DNA of 64,000 nt from Chlorella sorokiniana (GCA_025917655.1 CP084611.1:4588001-4652000), one strand, 5' to 3'. Numbered from the stretch's first letter, positions 45,898-57,897 are shown. The notes: a model not told the origin generated them from the sequence alone. Made by a program: numbers and translations.

Positions 45898-47335
45898 TCA
45901 CACGGGCGTCGCCACCGCCAGCACCGCCGCCTGCCGCCTGCGTGCCTCTTCCGCCAGCTGCGCCGGCGCCGCGTCTGGTGTGCCGCACTCCTCTGCCATG
46001 AGGCTGCCGGCAGCGCAGCCCCAGGCGGCCGCCGCTGCAGGGCCCTCCCCCGCCAGCAGCGCCGCCAGCAGAGCGCCGCAAAACGCGTTGCCGCAGCCCG
46101 TGGGGTCCGCCACCGCTGTGCCCGGGTAGGCGGGCAGCTGCCAGGCGCGCCCCGTGGCGGCCTCCTGCACCACCGCACCCAGCTCGCCCCGCCGCAGCGC
46201 CACCAGCGCCGCCCCCGCCTCCAGGAACGGTTCCGTCAGCCGCCGCGGCTCGCAGCGCAGCGCTGCGGTCGGCTCCACGCCCGGCCCAAGCAGCATGGAC
46301 ACCGCCTCGGCTTCGTTTGGGGAGAACACGTCAAGGCCGGCCATGAAGTCGCGCAGCGCCTGCGGCGCCAGCGGCGCACTCGCCGCCGCAAACGTTTCCG
46401 CGCTGACCAGGCCTGGCGGGGGCAGGAGACCAAGGCTGGGTGGGTGGCGCTGCCATGGCATGAGTCAACACGCCAGCACGGCGCGCGAAACAGGCAGAGG
46501 CAGCGGCATGCGCAGCATGACGGGACAGCAACGTTTGGCGGCTCTGCAATGCAAAGGCGGGCCAGCTCACCGCCGCTGCGGTCCGCCGCCGCCCGCAGCT
46601 CCCGCAGCAGCGGCAGGGATGGGTCCTGCGGGTGCACGCCGACGTGGAAGCTGTGCGCCATCCGGTACCGCGGCGGCAGCAGCGCTAGCGACGGCCGCAG
46701 CATGCCCGCCAGCTGGTCAGTGAAGGGTGTGCGCCAAATCTGCAAATGGGCTGCAGGGTGGCGGCATCAGCTTCCTGCCACCACCCGCTAGTCGCACAAT
46801 GCCAGCAGCTGGTCATCAGCACGCCTCACCTCATGCCGCCGCCCGTCCTTCTCACAGATCTGCCAGGCGCGCGGCGTTTCCGCGTCGCATGCCAGCAGCG
46901 CGCCCGTCTCGACGCCGCACCGCTCCAGCCAGCGACGGCAGCCCGGGGGCAGGTCGGGACCCACCCCTGCCGCCAGCGCCACGCGTGCCGCCTGGCCGCG
47001 CTGCAGCTGGAAGCCCCACAGAGCCTGCGGCCCGCCGCCGCCCAAGCGCCCCATACTACTGCACCATTCAATGCAACAGGGGCTGCGCTCAGCACACATA
47101 GACTTGCGACAGCAGGGCAGGGTGGCTCGTCGGCAGCGGCAGCTCACCTGGTGCCGTCGGGAGCCACGATGTCGTCAATGATCAGCGTAAAGCCTAGCAT
47201 TTCGATACTATCATCGTCTGCTGCTTGTAATGACCGGGCAAGCAGGCTGCGAGAATGCCGCCTTGCGAAGCAGCGATGCCGGGCTGGGCGGGCAAGGGCT
47301 GCGCATGGGTTTTGAATACAGAAGTGGCAATCCAT
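45898..47335 (-). CDS. pfkB-family sugar/nucleoside kinase-like protein
   Basis: Ribokinase-fold protein. Minus-strand exons 47148-47335, 46830-47058, 46571-46739 and 45898-46412 give exactly 367 codons with no frame break. The N-terminal substrate loop reads SSMGRLGGGGPQALWGFQL and the C-terminal pfkB signature region reads DPTGCGNAFCGALLAALL. In active pfkB kinases the last motif is usually DTxGAGD, where the final Asp is the catalytic base; here it is Asn. Similar Asn-containing motifs occur, to my knowledge, in the MAK32-like branch, so loss of kinase activity is not certain. The start at 47335 gives a Cys/Arg/Ala-rich leader (MDCHFCIQNPCAALARPARH) that may be an organelle transit peptide. 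An inner Met at 47200 (MLGFTLIIDDI) is the alternative. Confidence 0.8.
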
Positions 47336-47518
47336 CAAGGTGATTTAAAACGCTGGATACCGATGGTGGCCGCAAGCCGCCCCGGAGGGTTGCTAGCAGT
47401 TGCTGTTGGGCAGCAGCGACGAGAGGCGTGCAGGGACTGCTGCAAGGTGTTTACATCAAGGGAAAGTACTGGCTGGTTGTTTTGCAAAAAATGTGCAGCT
47501 GGCTGGACAACGGCACCA

Positions 47519-48717
47519 TCAAAGCCTCGCCCGTGGCGCCGCACTTGGTGCCAGCACACTGCTCCTGCTGCTGCCGCCCGCCCGCTCGGCAGTTCCGGCC
47601 GCCGCCGTCAACGGGTCGCTGCGCTGCAGGGACGCCAAGAAGTGCTGCAGGATGGCCTTGTACTCCTGGGTATGATGCCGCAAGTGCGATACGTGGCCGG
47701 AACGGGTCCAGCGTCGTGCGCGCACGTCGTGGCCGCGCCGCCGCTTCTCCGCAACGAGCGCATCCACGCGTGCGGCGTCGCAGAGCGGGTCGTCGACGCT
47801 GTACAAGTAGAGCAGGGGGCGGCCCCAGCCCAGGCGCTCCATGTTGGCCCAGAAGCGGGCGGGGCGGGGAGGGCCTGGGTCCAGCACCGGCTGCAGCGCC
47901 GACAGGGCGCTGAAATAGGTGGACTTGAGCCAGCGGCGCGCGCTGGGCGGCTCGCTGGCTGCGATCACGCGCTGCAGCATGTATGGGTGCATATAGGCGG
48001 GGGCCGAGTCGAAGATGAAGCCGTCCACGGTCGAGGGAAGCTGGGGATACCTGTTTAGGGGTGGGCGCGGGGGTGGTGTGTGGTGTTTGCGCAAGCGGGG
48101 GCAAGCTAAGGCAGTCGCGGCACCGGCAAGTTCTTGACCAGAGCTGCTGCACCAGGCTGGCGGCCCGCATGCTGCGTGGGGCGAATGCTGGGCAGCAGCA
48201 CCGCCGCCAGCTGTCCTCACCGAGGATCGCGTTCAGCAAGCAGCAAGAGCTGCTCCACGACAAAGGCGCCGCCGTTTGAAAAGGCATACAGCACCAGGCG
48301 CCGCTGCGGCCAGAGCTGCTTCTCCTGCAGGAAGGCCAGCAGCTGCAGCGCCCAGCCCCTCCGGGCGCGGTCAAAGGCGGAGAAGGCGGTCGCCGTGGGC
48401 TGCACGCTGCGCACGCTCGCGTAGCCAGCCCCCGCCAGCAGCTCAGCATACTTCAGCAGGGCGCCGTCGCGACTGGCGTCCACCCAACCCATGAGCACCT
48501 GCGCGCGGATGGCCACATGCACAGCAGCCTCGCAAAGCAGGGGTGCCAGCCGGAGCGGCGGCAGAACGGTGGCGGCAGGCACTGCTGCCCCTGTGAGAGG
48601 GGCGAGACACCGTTCGATGTGCCACAACGATCAACTCACCACCACAGGTAAAGTGTTGGACGCTGAGGCAGCATCCGGCTCAAGCAGGGCAAAGGGGCAG
48701 GAGTCCGCTTGCTGCAT
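47519..48717 (-). CDS. TMEM53/DUF829-like alpha/beta hydrolase
   Basis: Minus-strand exons 48640-48717, 48221-48498 and 47519-48050 give exactly 296 codons. The chain starts MQQADSCPFALLEPD, then VVVLMGWVDASRDG, the nucleophile elbow YAFSNGGAF with its Ser, GFIFDSAPA, SVDDPLC with a likely acid residue, and SGHVSHLRHH with the His of the triad. This order matches the TMEM53 (DUF829) family, whose substrates are not well known; animal TMEM53 is a nuclear-envelope protein. No strong membrane segment is visible here. The start codon is supported by the clean in-phase donor at 48638-48639. The stop is 184 bp from the pfkB start, and both genes run the same way. Confidence 0.8.
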
Positions 48718-49097
48718 GGTGTCGGCAGAGAGGCGAATAAGCCTGTCTCAAGCCCCAGACCGGGCGAAGCAGTTAGAGAACGAAATGTGCCGCCGATTAC
48801 CTGACCCAAACGAAAAGTGAGGCTATGGTGCCTACCGGCGCCCTTCTGCCTGGTCATGCGCCTAATTCACTCGACATGCTGTTCGCGTGTGCAGCCTTCA
48901 GTGATCATGCCCAATTCAGTTCTCGATATGATGGCTTACAAAGTTCCCTTTCCCTGACGGTCACTTCAAAACCTTTCATTCAAAACCTTTAGGGTCAAAA
49001 ACGCGCGGCTGCGGCATCAGCCAGCAGGGATGCACGTGCATAGCAATCGTCAGCGCTCAACAGCAGGTATGCCAGGGTGCCTGCCCTCGGGGGGGCC
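48718..49097. other. Intergenic stretch upstream of the TMEM53-like gene
   Basis: This is the promoter of the TMEM53-like gene and the 3' flank of the amidinotransferase gene, both on the minus strand. It is AT-richer than the genes. It includes a directly repeated AAAACCTTT near 48966-48992. No gene is seen. Confidence 0.4.
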
Positions 49098-52000
49098 TCA
49101 GAAGATCTCTGCCAGGGTGCAGCGCACGCCGCCGCCACCGATGTGCTCCAGGGTGTCGATGGGGGCGTGGTGCAGCGCCGCCACGTGCCGCCTGGAAAGG
49201 TGGGAGGGACCACGGGCGCACAGCATCCAGTCAGACATGAATGAGGAAAGGCTCTTCCCATAAGCGGCAGCGCCGATGCGAACTTGCACCCCCGCCACCA
49301 AACACACACACGCGCGTGCAGACGGGCCCCGCACCGCATCAGCTGCCGTTGGTCCTCTGTGAAGGCATTGTATGCTTGGGTGCTCATGGCCAGCACCGGC
49401 AGCCCCCGCCCATCCTCCAGCTCCAGCACGTTGCCGCACAGCGCAGCCATCTGAGTCGGACGATCACCAGTGTGTGTATTTGGGGAGGTGTTGTAAGGGG
49501 GGCTGTGAATGCAGGGATTGGCACAAGGATGGCTCCGCTTGCAGCCGCTACAAGAGGGCAGGCAGGCAGGCAGGCAGGCAGCCCCCACCTGCTGCCGGCT
49601 GATGTCCACCACCGCATGGGTGGACTCCAGCTTCTGGCGCAGGCGCCGCCGCTCGCCCTCATCTTCCACCGACTCCAGGCACACCACCGCCACATCTGCA
49701 ACGGAGTAAACAAAGTGCGATGCTTGGGCAACGCTGGAGGGGCTTCGCTGGAGGCGGCGACTGCACTGCATGCTGCGCACACGCCGCGCTGTGAGCCACG
49801 GCTGCCAGGCCACCCAGAAAGCAGCAGGGAGGCCTGCGCCGCAAGCATGGAGTCCACATGGCAGCAAGCCAGCATTCCAGAGGTGCCCGGGGGGGGGGAG
49901 GGGGACAGGGCGGCGCCGCACCAGTGCCGATGGCCATCATCACGTTGGTGTGGTACACGGTGCCGCCGCGGGCGTCGGTGGAGGTGAAGGTGACGAGGTC
50001 GCGGTAGCCCAGCTTGGACACCCACTCCTGGGGCAGGCAAGCAGATGGGAGGGGGCTCGTCAGAACAAGACAAGCGGGGCAGGCAAGCAGATGGGAGGGG
50101 GACTCGTTAGAACAAGACAAGCTGGGCAGGCAAGCAGATGGGAGGGGGACTGAGAACAAGGAACGGGAGGAGTGAAGGTGCAGGAGGGGAGGAAAGCCTG
50201 GGGGCCGCAGCAGCAAACGCCCGGCAGCAGCAAGCGCCGTGCTGTGGCGTCTCGCTGGCCCTTGGGAGCATGCCCCGCTCGTCCACCCGTGCAGTTGTCT
50301 CCCCCTGACACCCCCTTGTGCCAAGCAGCCTTGCCTCGGCCACCGCCCTGTCGGCTCGCTCGCTCAGCGCCACGTACGCGACGCCGTTGATCCGGTCGAT
50401 GACCAGCACCCCAGTCCCCTCAAAGTAGCGCCCCTCCGTCTCCCGCGGCGACAGATCCAGCGTGTGCGCGTAGCCCCAGTGCTGCAGCACCTCCTTGATG
50501 TCGTCCCGCCGCTCCGCCTGCCTGCTCTTGGGAGGGGGCCCGGTGTGCATGAGAACGTGGAAGCGGCGGTGGGCGGCAGCAAGGGCGAAGGCAGTGTTGG
50601 GCGGCGCCCCACCACGCCGTGTGCCACCCACGAGGTACGAGCGGACGCATAGAGAGCGCATGGTCAGAGAGGAAAACCGCATGCCCACCTCTTTCCTGCA
50701 GCTACGGCTGCCCCCCACCCCACACACACGCGCACACACACCCTCCTTTGCCCACCTGTTGGGGCACTTCATGGGGTAGAAGACGAGCGTGTCCCGCGCC
50801 ACGCCCCCAGCGCCTCCCGGCTGGGTGCGTGGAGAACCAGTTGTTGGGGAAGACAGCGTCAGGGTGCCATGCGACAGGCTGCAGAGGGCGGCGGGGGAGG
50901 TGAGTTGTGCGTCAGTGGGAGAGGTTGGGGGTGGGGTGGGAAAAGGGGATGGCAGCAGCCACCAAGGCTGCATGGGTCAAGCCAGGCCGGGAAACGTTGC
51001 ATGCATCCATTGCGCTGCATGCAGGATGGCTGGCTTCCCCTTGGGCTGCGCCCCGTTGCGGCTGCCCCAGTTCCCAGCTGCCCCTGCAGCCTCCCAGAGC
51101 ACCAATTCCCCAGCCCAACAGGCCCCCTGGCCCACACCTGTGCTGGAAGAGGTTGACTTTGACCCCAGCCACCTCTGTCAACTCATGGTGCAGCCCAGCA
51201 AACTCCCGCAGCACCCGCTGGGTCACTGACGGCGGCGGCTGGCCTGCACAGCACACGGCAGTGGCATCGGTGGCGTAAATGGGCAAAATTTGTTGTGCGG
51301 CAGTGCAGGCTGGGCAGCAGCGGCGGCAGCCTGCAGCAGAGCCCCTCGCAGGTCCTTTTTTGGGGGGGCGCGCGCGAGCTCCAGCTGCAGACTGGTGGCA
51401 CAGAAGTCCGACGTGCAGCGCTTGGCCCCCTTGAATCCCATGCCGCACACAAAACACGCCCCCATACACACCCTGGGCGCCGCCGGGCGGGTCGAACGAG
51501 TTGACGGCGGAGTTCATGAAGGTGTTGTCCTGGGCGGCCTGGTCGTTGAAGACAAAGGCGGTGGGGGCCACCATGAGCACCTGGGGGGGGGGGGGAGGGG
51601 CACAGATGCATGTGTGTGTGTGTGGGTGGGTGGGTGGGTGTGTGAGGCTGTGAAAGGGGCAGGCGGCAGGAGGCCGGCTGGTGTCCTTGGGCCAGGCGAC
51701 GGGAGGGAAGCTGAGGTAAGGTCGCACAGCCAGGTCTGGGGCCTGGCCTTTTGTGGCCATCCACCGCTTGCTCTGTGCTGCCCCTGTCACCGGCTCGCGT
51801 CCGCCGCCAGCCGCCAGCTGCTCACAGCGGCGCGGCACTGCAGCGCCGCCGCCCCGCGAGCTGAGCCATGCGAGCTGCCTCCCAGGCCTGCCCGCACCTC
51901 GTTTGTGGACTGCTTGATGCCGCGCTGCGCGCCCTGGCGGAGGTGGGCTGCCCCGAGGCGGCGGCCGCCACGTCGGGCACCAGGATCGTGTGCATTTCGT

Positions 52001-53166
52001 GCTGCTTGAAGAAGCGAATCAGGTCTGGGCTCCAGGAATGCGGGGAAAAGGGGCAGGGGGTGGGTGGGTAAGCAGGGGAAGGATGCCTCAAGCAATGGGG
52101 GCGCGCACAGGAAGGGGCGACGGTGCCGTCCCAGCAAGGCGCAGCCTTGTCCGTCCCAGCGCCGCAGGCCTGCCCCCAACGGCAACAGCAAAGGGTCCTG
52201 CCAGCGGCGGCGTCAGCAACGTTGGGGCGGCGTTCAGCAGCGGCAGCAGGGCGGCGTGCCTGTGCCCACGGTGCGCAGGCGGTAGCTGCCATCCTCCGCC
52301 AGCTCATAATCGTCCACTATCAGGCGGTTGTGGGGGTGCGTCAGGTCGGAGGCCACAGCCACCTGCAGCAGAACAAGGCATGCCCCCGCTCAGCGCTCTA
52401 TGCGGGGGGCCAAGCAGAGCAAGCAGGAGAGCAGCGGGGAGGGGCCAGGAAAAGCCAAGCATGCCCCCGCAGCGGTTCCATGCGGCAGCCGCGCCGGCTG
52501 GCACCCTCGGCAAGCTGCTACTGTCAGGGGGTCGCAAGGGGGCCGGCGACGGCGACGGGGCGCACCTTGTGGGGCCCCAGTGCAGCCACCTCGTGCGCTA
52601 GGGCGCGGTGGGAGTCGTCATGAGCGCCAAACGCGTCGCGCACCACCGCAACGTGCGACGGTAGCTGTTCGCCTGCGCGGCAGCAGCAAGCACCGCGGGC
52701 AGTCGGGCGGCTGTGAGCTGTGCAGGCCGAGCAGGCCAGGCAGGATCTGCCAGTCGTACAGGGCGCTGCGCGAGCGGCAGCGGCATGCTGGCGCCAGCGA
52801 CGGTTGGCAACCAGCATGCTGCTGTCAGGTGAGAAGACCCTGCCTGCCCCATCAACCGCTCCACCGAGCTGCAGATTCACATACCCGGCCCTCCCGCTGC
52901 AAAGCACCTGAGAACCCCGCTTCGCTGAGCTTGGAGGCTGGCAGGCGGGCGAGGGCGCCCCAGGGCCGCTCTCGCAGGCGCACCAGCACGGGCACCCCCG
53001 CCTTGTCGCTGATGGGCAGGAACTCGCCGAATGCAGTGTCGTGGATGGCTGCAGGGGCGAAGCGGCACGCGCATTGGCGGTCAGCAGCCCCAAACAGTCA
53101 TGGTGGGCCTCCAGCGAGGGTGGGCCCTGCCAGGGTGGGCAACGTACTAGCCGATATTGCCTGCAT
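49098..53166 (-). CDS. CtlX-type amidinotransferase (arginine deiminase-like) with an unrecognised N-terminal domain
   Basis: Minus-strand exons: 53148-53166, 52908-53048, 52566-52672, 52260-52362, 51898-52024, 51472-51580, 51138-51243, 50756-50878, 50335-50521, 49922-50027, 49589-49695, 49335-49450, 49098-49191. The C-terminal 315 residues match bacterial CtlX-like guanidino hydrolases: TNEVLMVAPTAFVFNDQAAQ, PDAVFPNNWFSTHP, RYFEGTGVLVIDR, VYHTNVMMAIGTG with the catalytic His, NVLELEDGRG, and GGGGVRCTLAEIF with the catalytic Cys. The N-terminal 165 residues (HDTAFGEFLPISDKAGVPVL, HRALAHEVAALGP, RFFKQHEMHTILVPD) I do not recognise. Every exon joins in phase once a G is added near 51970; two opposite shifts lie between 50790 and 50870. 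Introns at 50334 and 52259 appear to start with GC. Two separate genes remain possible. Confidence 0.7.
49559..49584 (+). repeat. GGCA/CAGG tandem repeat in an intron
   Basis: About six GGCA units lie at the donor end of an intron of the amidinotransferase gene. Confidence 0.7.
50030..50160 (+). repeat. Minisatellite: 46-47 bp unit, about 2.8 copies, in an intron
   Basis: The unit begins GGGCAGGCAAGCAGATGGGA and carries GAACAAGACAAGC near its end. Copies start near 50030, 50076 and 50123; the third is shorter (to about 50160). They differ by one to three bases. The array begins at the intron end next to the exon starting at 50027 on the minus strand. Confidence 0.85.
51581..51650 (+). repeat. 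Poly-G and GT simple repeat next to a splice acceptor
   Basis: A G run of about 13 and then GTGTGTG and GGGTGGGT units; on the transcribed minus strand this is the C/CA-rich acceptor tract of the intron ending at 51581. Confidence 0.75.
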
Positions 53167-54017
53167 CTACTCACCCTTCTCCGGTGCCGAGCTGAACTGC
53201 CTGAGAGCTCCAGTCACTTGCAGCAGCCGCCGCCCCGCGCGCTGCAACATTGAGACCCTGCCTGCGTCCTCTGAGCTTGGCGGCGAATCACGACAGGGTG
53301 TTGAATGTCAAAAGTCCAAATCTGAGTATGCGGAAGAGAGCCGGGACCCTACAGGTGGCCTGACGTCAACACCTTTCTACCGCTCACGGCTGGCACCCGC
53401 CCCTTTGCATGTGGTTGTTGTGCTGGTTCCAGGACGGTTCGTTCAGCTGTTGTCGGTTCACCTTGCATGCAATCACTGCATACTTCAATGTATCACGGAG
53501 TCGACCGATCCAATACCCGGCGGTCATTAGTAAGTGGCAGGACGGCTCTGTGGGCTCTCTCTGGAGACGGCTGGGCGAACAGTGGATGCCTGAATCGGCT
53601 GCAGCAGCATTGTTTTGCAGGTAAAGTTGCCCAATATTGAAACTGACGCTCTGGCTGGCGTGCTTCGCACTGTGCAGGTCGCTAGTCCTGCTGTGACGAG
53701 CCGCCGCCACCGGCAGGTAAGCGGCCTGCTGCGCCGCGCGGTCTATGTGCTGACCGGTGTCGACACTGTGCTTGCTGACGTGCACGTGTGGTTTCAGTGC
53801 ACACCGCGACTCAGGCAACTTCGGAAGCAAGTGTCAAGCCTGCCCCGGCAGCATGAAGGCCGAACCCTGGCGCCTATGGTCAGGCTGTGGCACTGCCAAG
53901 CTTGGCAAGCCGTGAAACAAGAGATTGCCTACGATTTTTTAATGAAATCAATTGCCAGGCTGGCACGAAAAAGCGCATCGCCCCTTTTTGCCGCCGCCTC
54001 AGTCCCCTCCCTAGCCA
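53167..54017. other. Divergent upstream region, amidinotransferase / ELF3-like gene
   Basis: This lies between the minus-strand start at 53166 and the first supported plus-strand exon. It probably includes both promoters and the 5' exon(s) of the plus-strand gene. A 149-codon plus frame (53615-54064) is present but has no recognised content. Confidence 0.4.
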
Positions 54018-57000
54018 GTGTCCCAGTTCATTGTACACGGAAGCATTCCACGTGCTTATTTTAAGCGAAAAACAAGCCGGTTCGTTGAGAGCACAACCAG
54101 CGAGGTGTATTCCGAGGCAGAAGCACCATTACGGCAGCAGGACGAGGCCGAGAGCCTGCTGCTGTTCAGCAGCATGCAGCCCCGGGCTGCAGGCCCCCTG
54201 GAAACGCCAGTGAGGTGCGACTCGGGGGATGTCTCGCGCCCTGGGTGGCCTCCTGGCTGCACCCTCGCCTCTGCAGCCTGCCGAAAGGCATACTGACCGC
54301 ACCGTGAAGTTTTTGGGCTTGCAGGCTGCTTGGACAGATGAGGGGCAGCCGCTTGGTCACTGTGCGCCCTGGGGTTCATCGGGGTTGTCCGGCCCCGCTT
54401 CCGGCGGGCTCGGCACCGAACAGTCGCAAGCGTGCGCAGCCGAGAAACGGCAGCCGGCCGGGTCCCCACCAAAGGCGCCCTGGGTCATGCCACCCCCGCC
54501 AGCCCCCGCGCACGCCACGCCGCTGCCCGCGCCCGCTGGCCTCGCAGCAGTCAGCCTGGCCACCAGCAGCCAGCGCGATACGCTCACGGGGCAGCCTGCC
54601 CTGGTGCTGACGTCGGAGGCTGGCACAGAAGTCAAGGATGAATACCTGATGCGCCTGCTGCGCACGGGCGCGGCACGGCCGCCACCCACGGCCGCCCAAG
54701 GACAGGGCGCCCCTCCCCCGGCCCTGTACCAGCCGCCCGCAGCACAGCAGCAGCAGCAGCATGGCCTTGCAGCTCCCGCAGCACAGCAGCAGGCGCCGCT
54801 GCCGGGCGCGCCCACGGCGCCGGAAGCGGCTGGCTTCCGCGCGCCCGGCCCCGTGCGCCGCGCTTCGGTCGGCAGCGGCGGCCTGACCGCGGCGGCGGCA
54901 GCAGGGCCCGCCACCGGCCCCGGCCCGCCCACCAGCGCGCCTCCGGCGTCACCCGCCCGCCCAGCCAGGCGCACGCTGCCTCGCCAGGCGTCCAGCAGCC
55001 TGGCCACGCCCTCGGGGCGGGCACCACTGGAGGCGCCACGGTGCCTTCCCTGGCCGCCTCCCAGCCCACCGGCACCACCACAGCCAGCGGTGACGACCTG
55101 GCGGTCCCAGCCTCGCACTATACACCCCCGCGCCGCCGCCACGCGACAAGGCGGCGCCAGAGGGTGCCCGGCGGCTCAGGCGGCGCCGGCAGCGGCAACG
55201 CCGCTGCCACCGCAGGCGCGGCCGCCGCCGCGCGGCTGCAGCCGCGGCAGCCGCGGCGCCCTCGTTGGCGAGGCGGCGCTGCTGGGTTCTTTTTGCGGTG
55301 ACGCGGCAGCGGCTGGGGACGAGATGGCCTTCAGCGTGCGCAACACGATGATCAGGTGGGCGGCGCCCCCTGCAGCCAGCCAGCCGCGCATCTCTTGAAT
55401 GGTGGCCGGATGGCTGCTGCTGGTTCTTGCGCTCCTGCCCTGCCGCCCAACAGCCGTCCTCCATTGCATGTGTTTTGGTGGAATGAGCCACCAACCATCT
55501 CCCCGCATCCTGTTCATGTTCTGCAGGCAGCAGGTCATGTTCTTGGAGCAGCTGTTCGACCTGCACCGCGCCATTGCCATCCAGAAGCTGCTCATGCAGA
55601 ACTGCCCCGAGGTGCAGCAGGTGCGGCAGGAAGGGGTTTGAGGGGAATGTGAGGGGAGCTGCCGCGGCCCACTGGCCCCCTGGTTGCTGCAATGCGGGCT
55701 GCCTGGCGTGAGGAGCGCAGCCGACAGCGATGAGAAACGTGTGCACTGGTTTTGTGGGGTCGGGACCAGCTGCCGCACGTCTGTTGTGCTGCCGCGGCGT
55801 CTGGCCTCTTCCCCTTCTACGCTTGACGCAACATGTTGCGCTGTTCTTTCCACCCGTGCCGCAGGTCATGGGAGAAGCGATGCGCCTGATGAGCAGCGTG
55901 GGCAGCCAGCACGGTTCCGGCTCCGGCCGCGCCTCCAAGCGCGGCCAGCGCACGACGCCCAACGGCGGCGCCACGGTGCCGGGTCGGGCTCCGGGGACCC
56001 CTCCAGCTTCCGCCCAGATTCCCAGTTTGCCGCGGTGCCGCAGCTGCCTGGCGAGGCGCAGACCGCGGGCGTCTCCGGTGAGGACGAGGACGGCGGCAGC
56101 GGCGACGGCAACGGCTCCGGCTCCGGCCAGAACGGCAGCGGCGGCGGCAGTACCAGCCCTCAGCAGCTGGGCGCGCCGCCGCGCCCCGCCAGCTGCCCTA
56201 CATGTACCTGGCCCACACGGCTGTGGCCACTCCCAGCGGGGCCTCAGCAGCGCCCAACGCCGTGCGGCAGTGGGGGCTGGCGCCGCAGCCGGGCCCCGGC
56301 GCGCAGCAGGAGCAGCAGCAGGCGGCGCCGCCGCCCGCGCACGCGCTGCCACCCATACCGCAGGGCCCGCCGCAAATGCCGCCCTGGGTGGGCCAGGACG
56401 CCGGTTTGGCGGCTGTGGGCACCTCCACGCGCCCGCCAGCGCACGCGGCCGCGGCCGCTGCTCCCCCGCGGCCGCAACGCGCCGCACGCGTGCCTCACAG
56501 GCCGCCCCCCGCGGCGGCGGCCCCAGCCGTGGCATCCACCCCGTCGGCGCCCTCGACGGCGCCCTCGGCGCTGCCACAGATGCCGCCGCCCATGCCGGGC
56601 GGGCCGTACGGGCCGCCCGGGGCGCCTGGCATGATGATGATGCCTCCCGGCCTGGCGGGCGGCACCGCGGACCCGCTGTCCTGGTGGTACCAAAACTACT
56701 ACGGCTCGGCGGCGGCAGCCAGCTTCCAGCAGGCGCAGGCCCAGCAGGTGGGTTGCACAGGGGCGGGGCTGCTGGGGCGAGGTGGGCTTGCGCGAGATGT
56801 TGGTGCGTGCTAGTGAGTGTTTTTGTGAATGGTGGGTAGGGCGGTGGGGGCGTGCTTCTTCTGTGAAGCAGGTTCTTGGCCGCCTAATTTGCATCTTGGG
56901 TGTGACGTGGCGTTGGTGGCACACACTTGCTGGGCGACAGTTGAGCGTCAGCAGTTTGACCCGCTTTGCTGGCGGCTCTGATGTGTTTGGCACGCTCATC

Positions 57001-57897
57001 CCCTGCCTGCAGATGGGTGGCCTGTCGCTGGCCAATGCACAGGCAGCGGCGGCCGCCGCTGCGGCCCTCATGCCGCCACCGCCGCCACAGGGCGGCGGCG
57101 CCGGCGCCAGCCAGCCGCACAACACCACGGGCGGCGGCACCGGCCTGCCCACCGCCACCGCCACCCAGTGGTGGCACGACCCCGCCCTCGCCTTTGGCCC
57201 TGCGGTGGATGTCGACATGCTGGCGCGGCGGCGCGGCGGCGGCACAACCACCACCACGCTGGCGGCCGGCCGCGAGGTGCCCGAGGTGCAGTCGGCCCCC
57301 GCCGGCAAGCGCGGCGCCAACGGCGGCGGCGCCGCCGCCCCCACGCCCTCCTCTCGCCGCGGCAGCCTGTACAGCGAGGGGCGCGGCCACCTGAAGCGCA
57401 AGGCTGCGGTGGCCGTGGATGCGGACGAGGCCAGCAGCGGCACCACCGGCCACGCTCTTGGCCACCCGGGCGACAGCGCCGCTGCCAGCCCCGCGGCAAC
57501 TTCAAGGTGCGTGGTGCGGGCTGTTGCCGGGCCCCGCAGTGCAACGTGGCAGGGCTGCCGGGAGGGCAGGCGTCTCCGCTGCTGGCTGGTCTGGGCTGGC
57601 GGCTCAGCCGTGCTGCCACGGCTGCCGGCACGGGCTGGGCGCAGGTTGGGGTGCAGCGTGGTTGCCAGCCCTTCGCTGCTGTGGCGCTGCTGCAAGGCGC
57701 CCCTTCCCTTCCCAGCGCGCTGAAAGTCCCCCCTCCCCCTGCACCGCCTTGTGCAGCGCCAGGAGTCCATGCGCTCTCGCGGCGCCCGGGTGGCGACGTC
57801 CACGCCGCGCGGCGGCGCAGCCGCTGCCCCGGGCTCCCTGCCCCACCAGGACGAGTCCGCGGCGGCCCTGCTCCTCTCCATCGGCGCCAAGAAGTGA
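54018..57897 (+). CDS. Low-complexity Pro/Ala/Gln-rich protein with an ELF3-like core motif
   Basis: Plus-strand exons: about 54018-54209, 54325-55355, 55527-55620, 55865-56747, 57013-57506, 57757-57897. Most of the 950 or so residues are Pro, Ala, Gly and Gln-rich. The ordered part is across exons two to four: MAFSVRNTMIRQQVMFLEQL, then FDLHRAIAIQKLLMQNCPEV. This resembles the xxQLFELHRLIxVQKLIA block of plant EARLY FLOWERING 3, the scaffold of the circadian evening complex. Near the end are DPLSWWYQNYYG and a basic PxSSRRGSLYSEG stretch, then LLLSIGAKK and a TGA. At least three single-base deficits are needed for one frame through exons four to six. The start is not found; exon one begins with TG after an acceptor, so the ATG may be split by an intron. 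The ELF3 link rests on one motif. Confidence 0.55.

Noticed and set aside
51728-51760. ATG at 51760 (MATKGQAPDLA) as the start of a stand-alone CtlX gene
   Set aside because: It joins in phase, but its donor is weak, and the exon ending at 51898 gives the family-like QSTNE junction with better phase support. Kept only as an alternative.
53615-54064. 149-codon plus-strand frame before the ELF3-like gene
   Set aside because: No recognisable content; it overlaps a better-supported exon in another frame.
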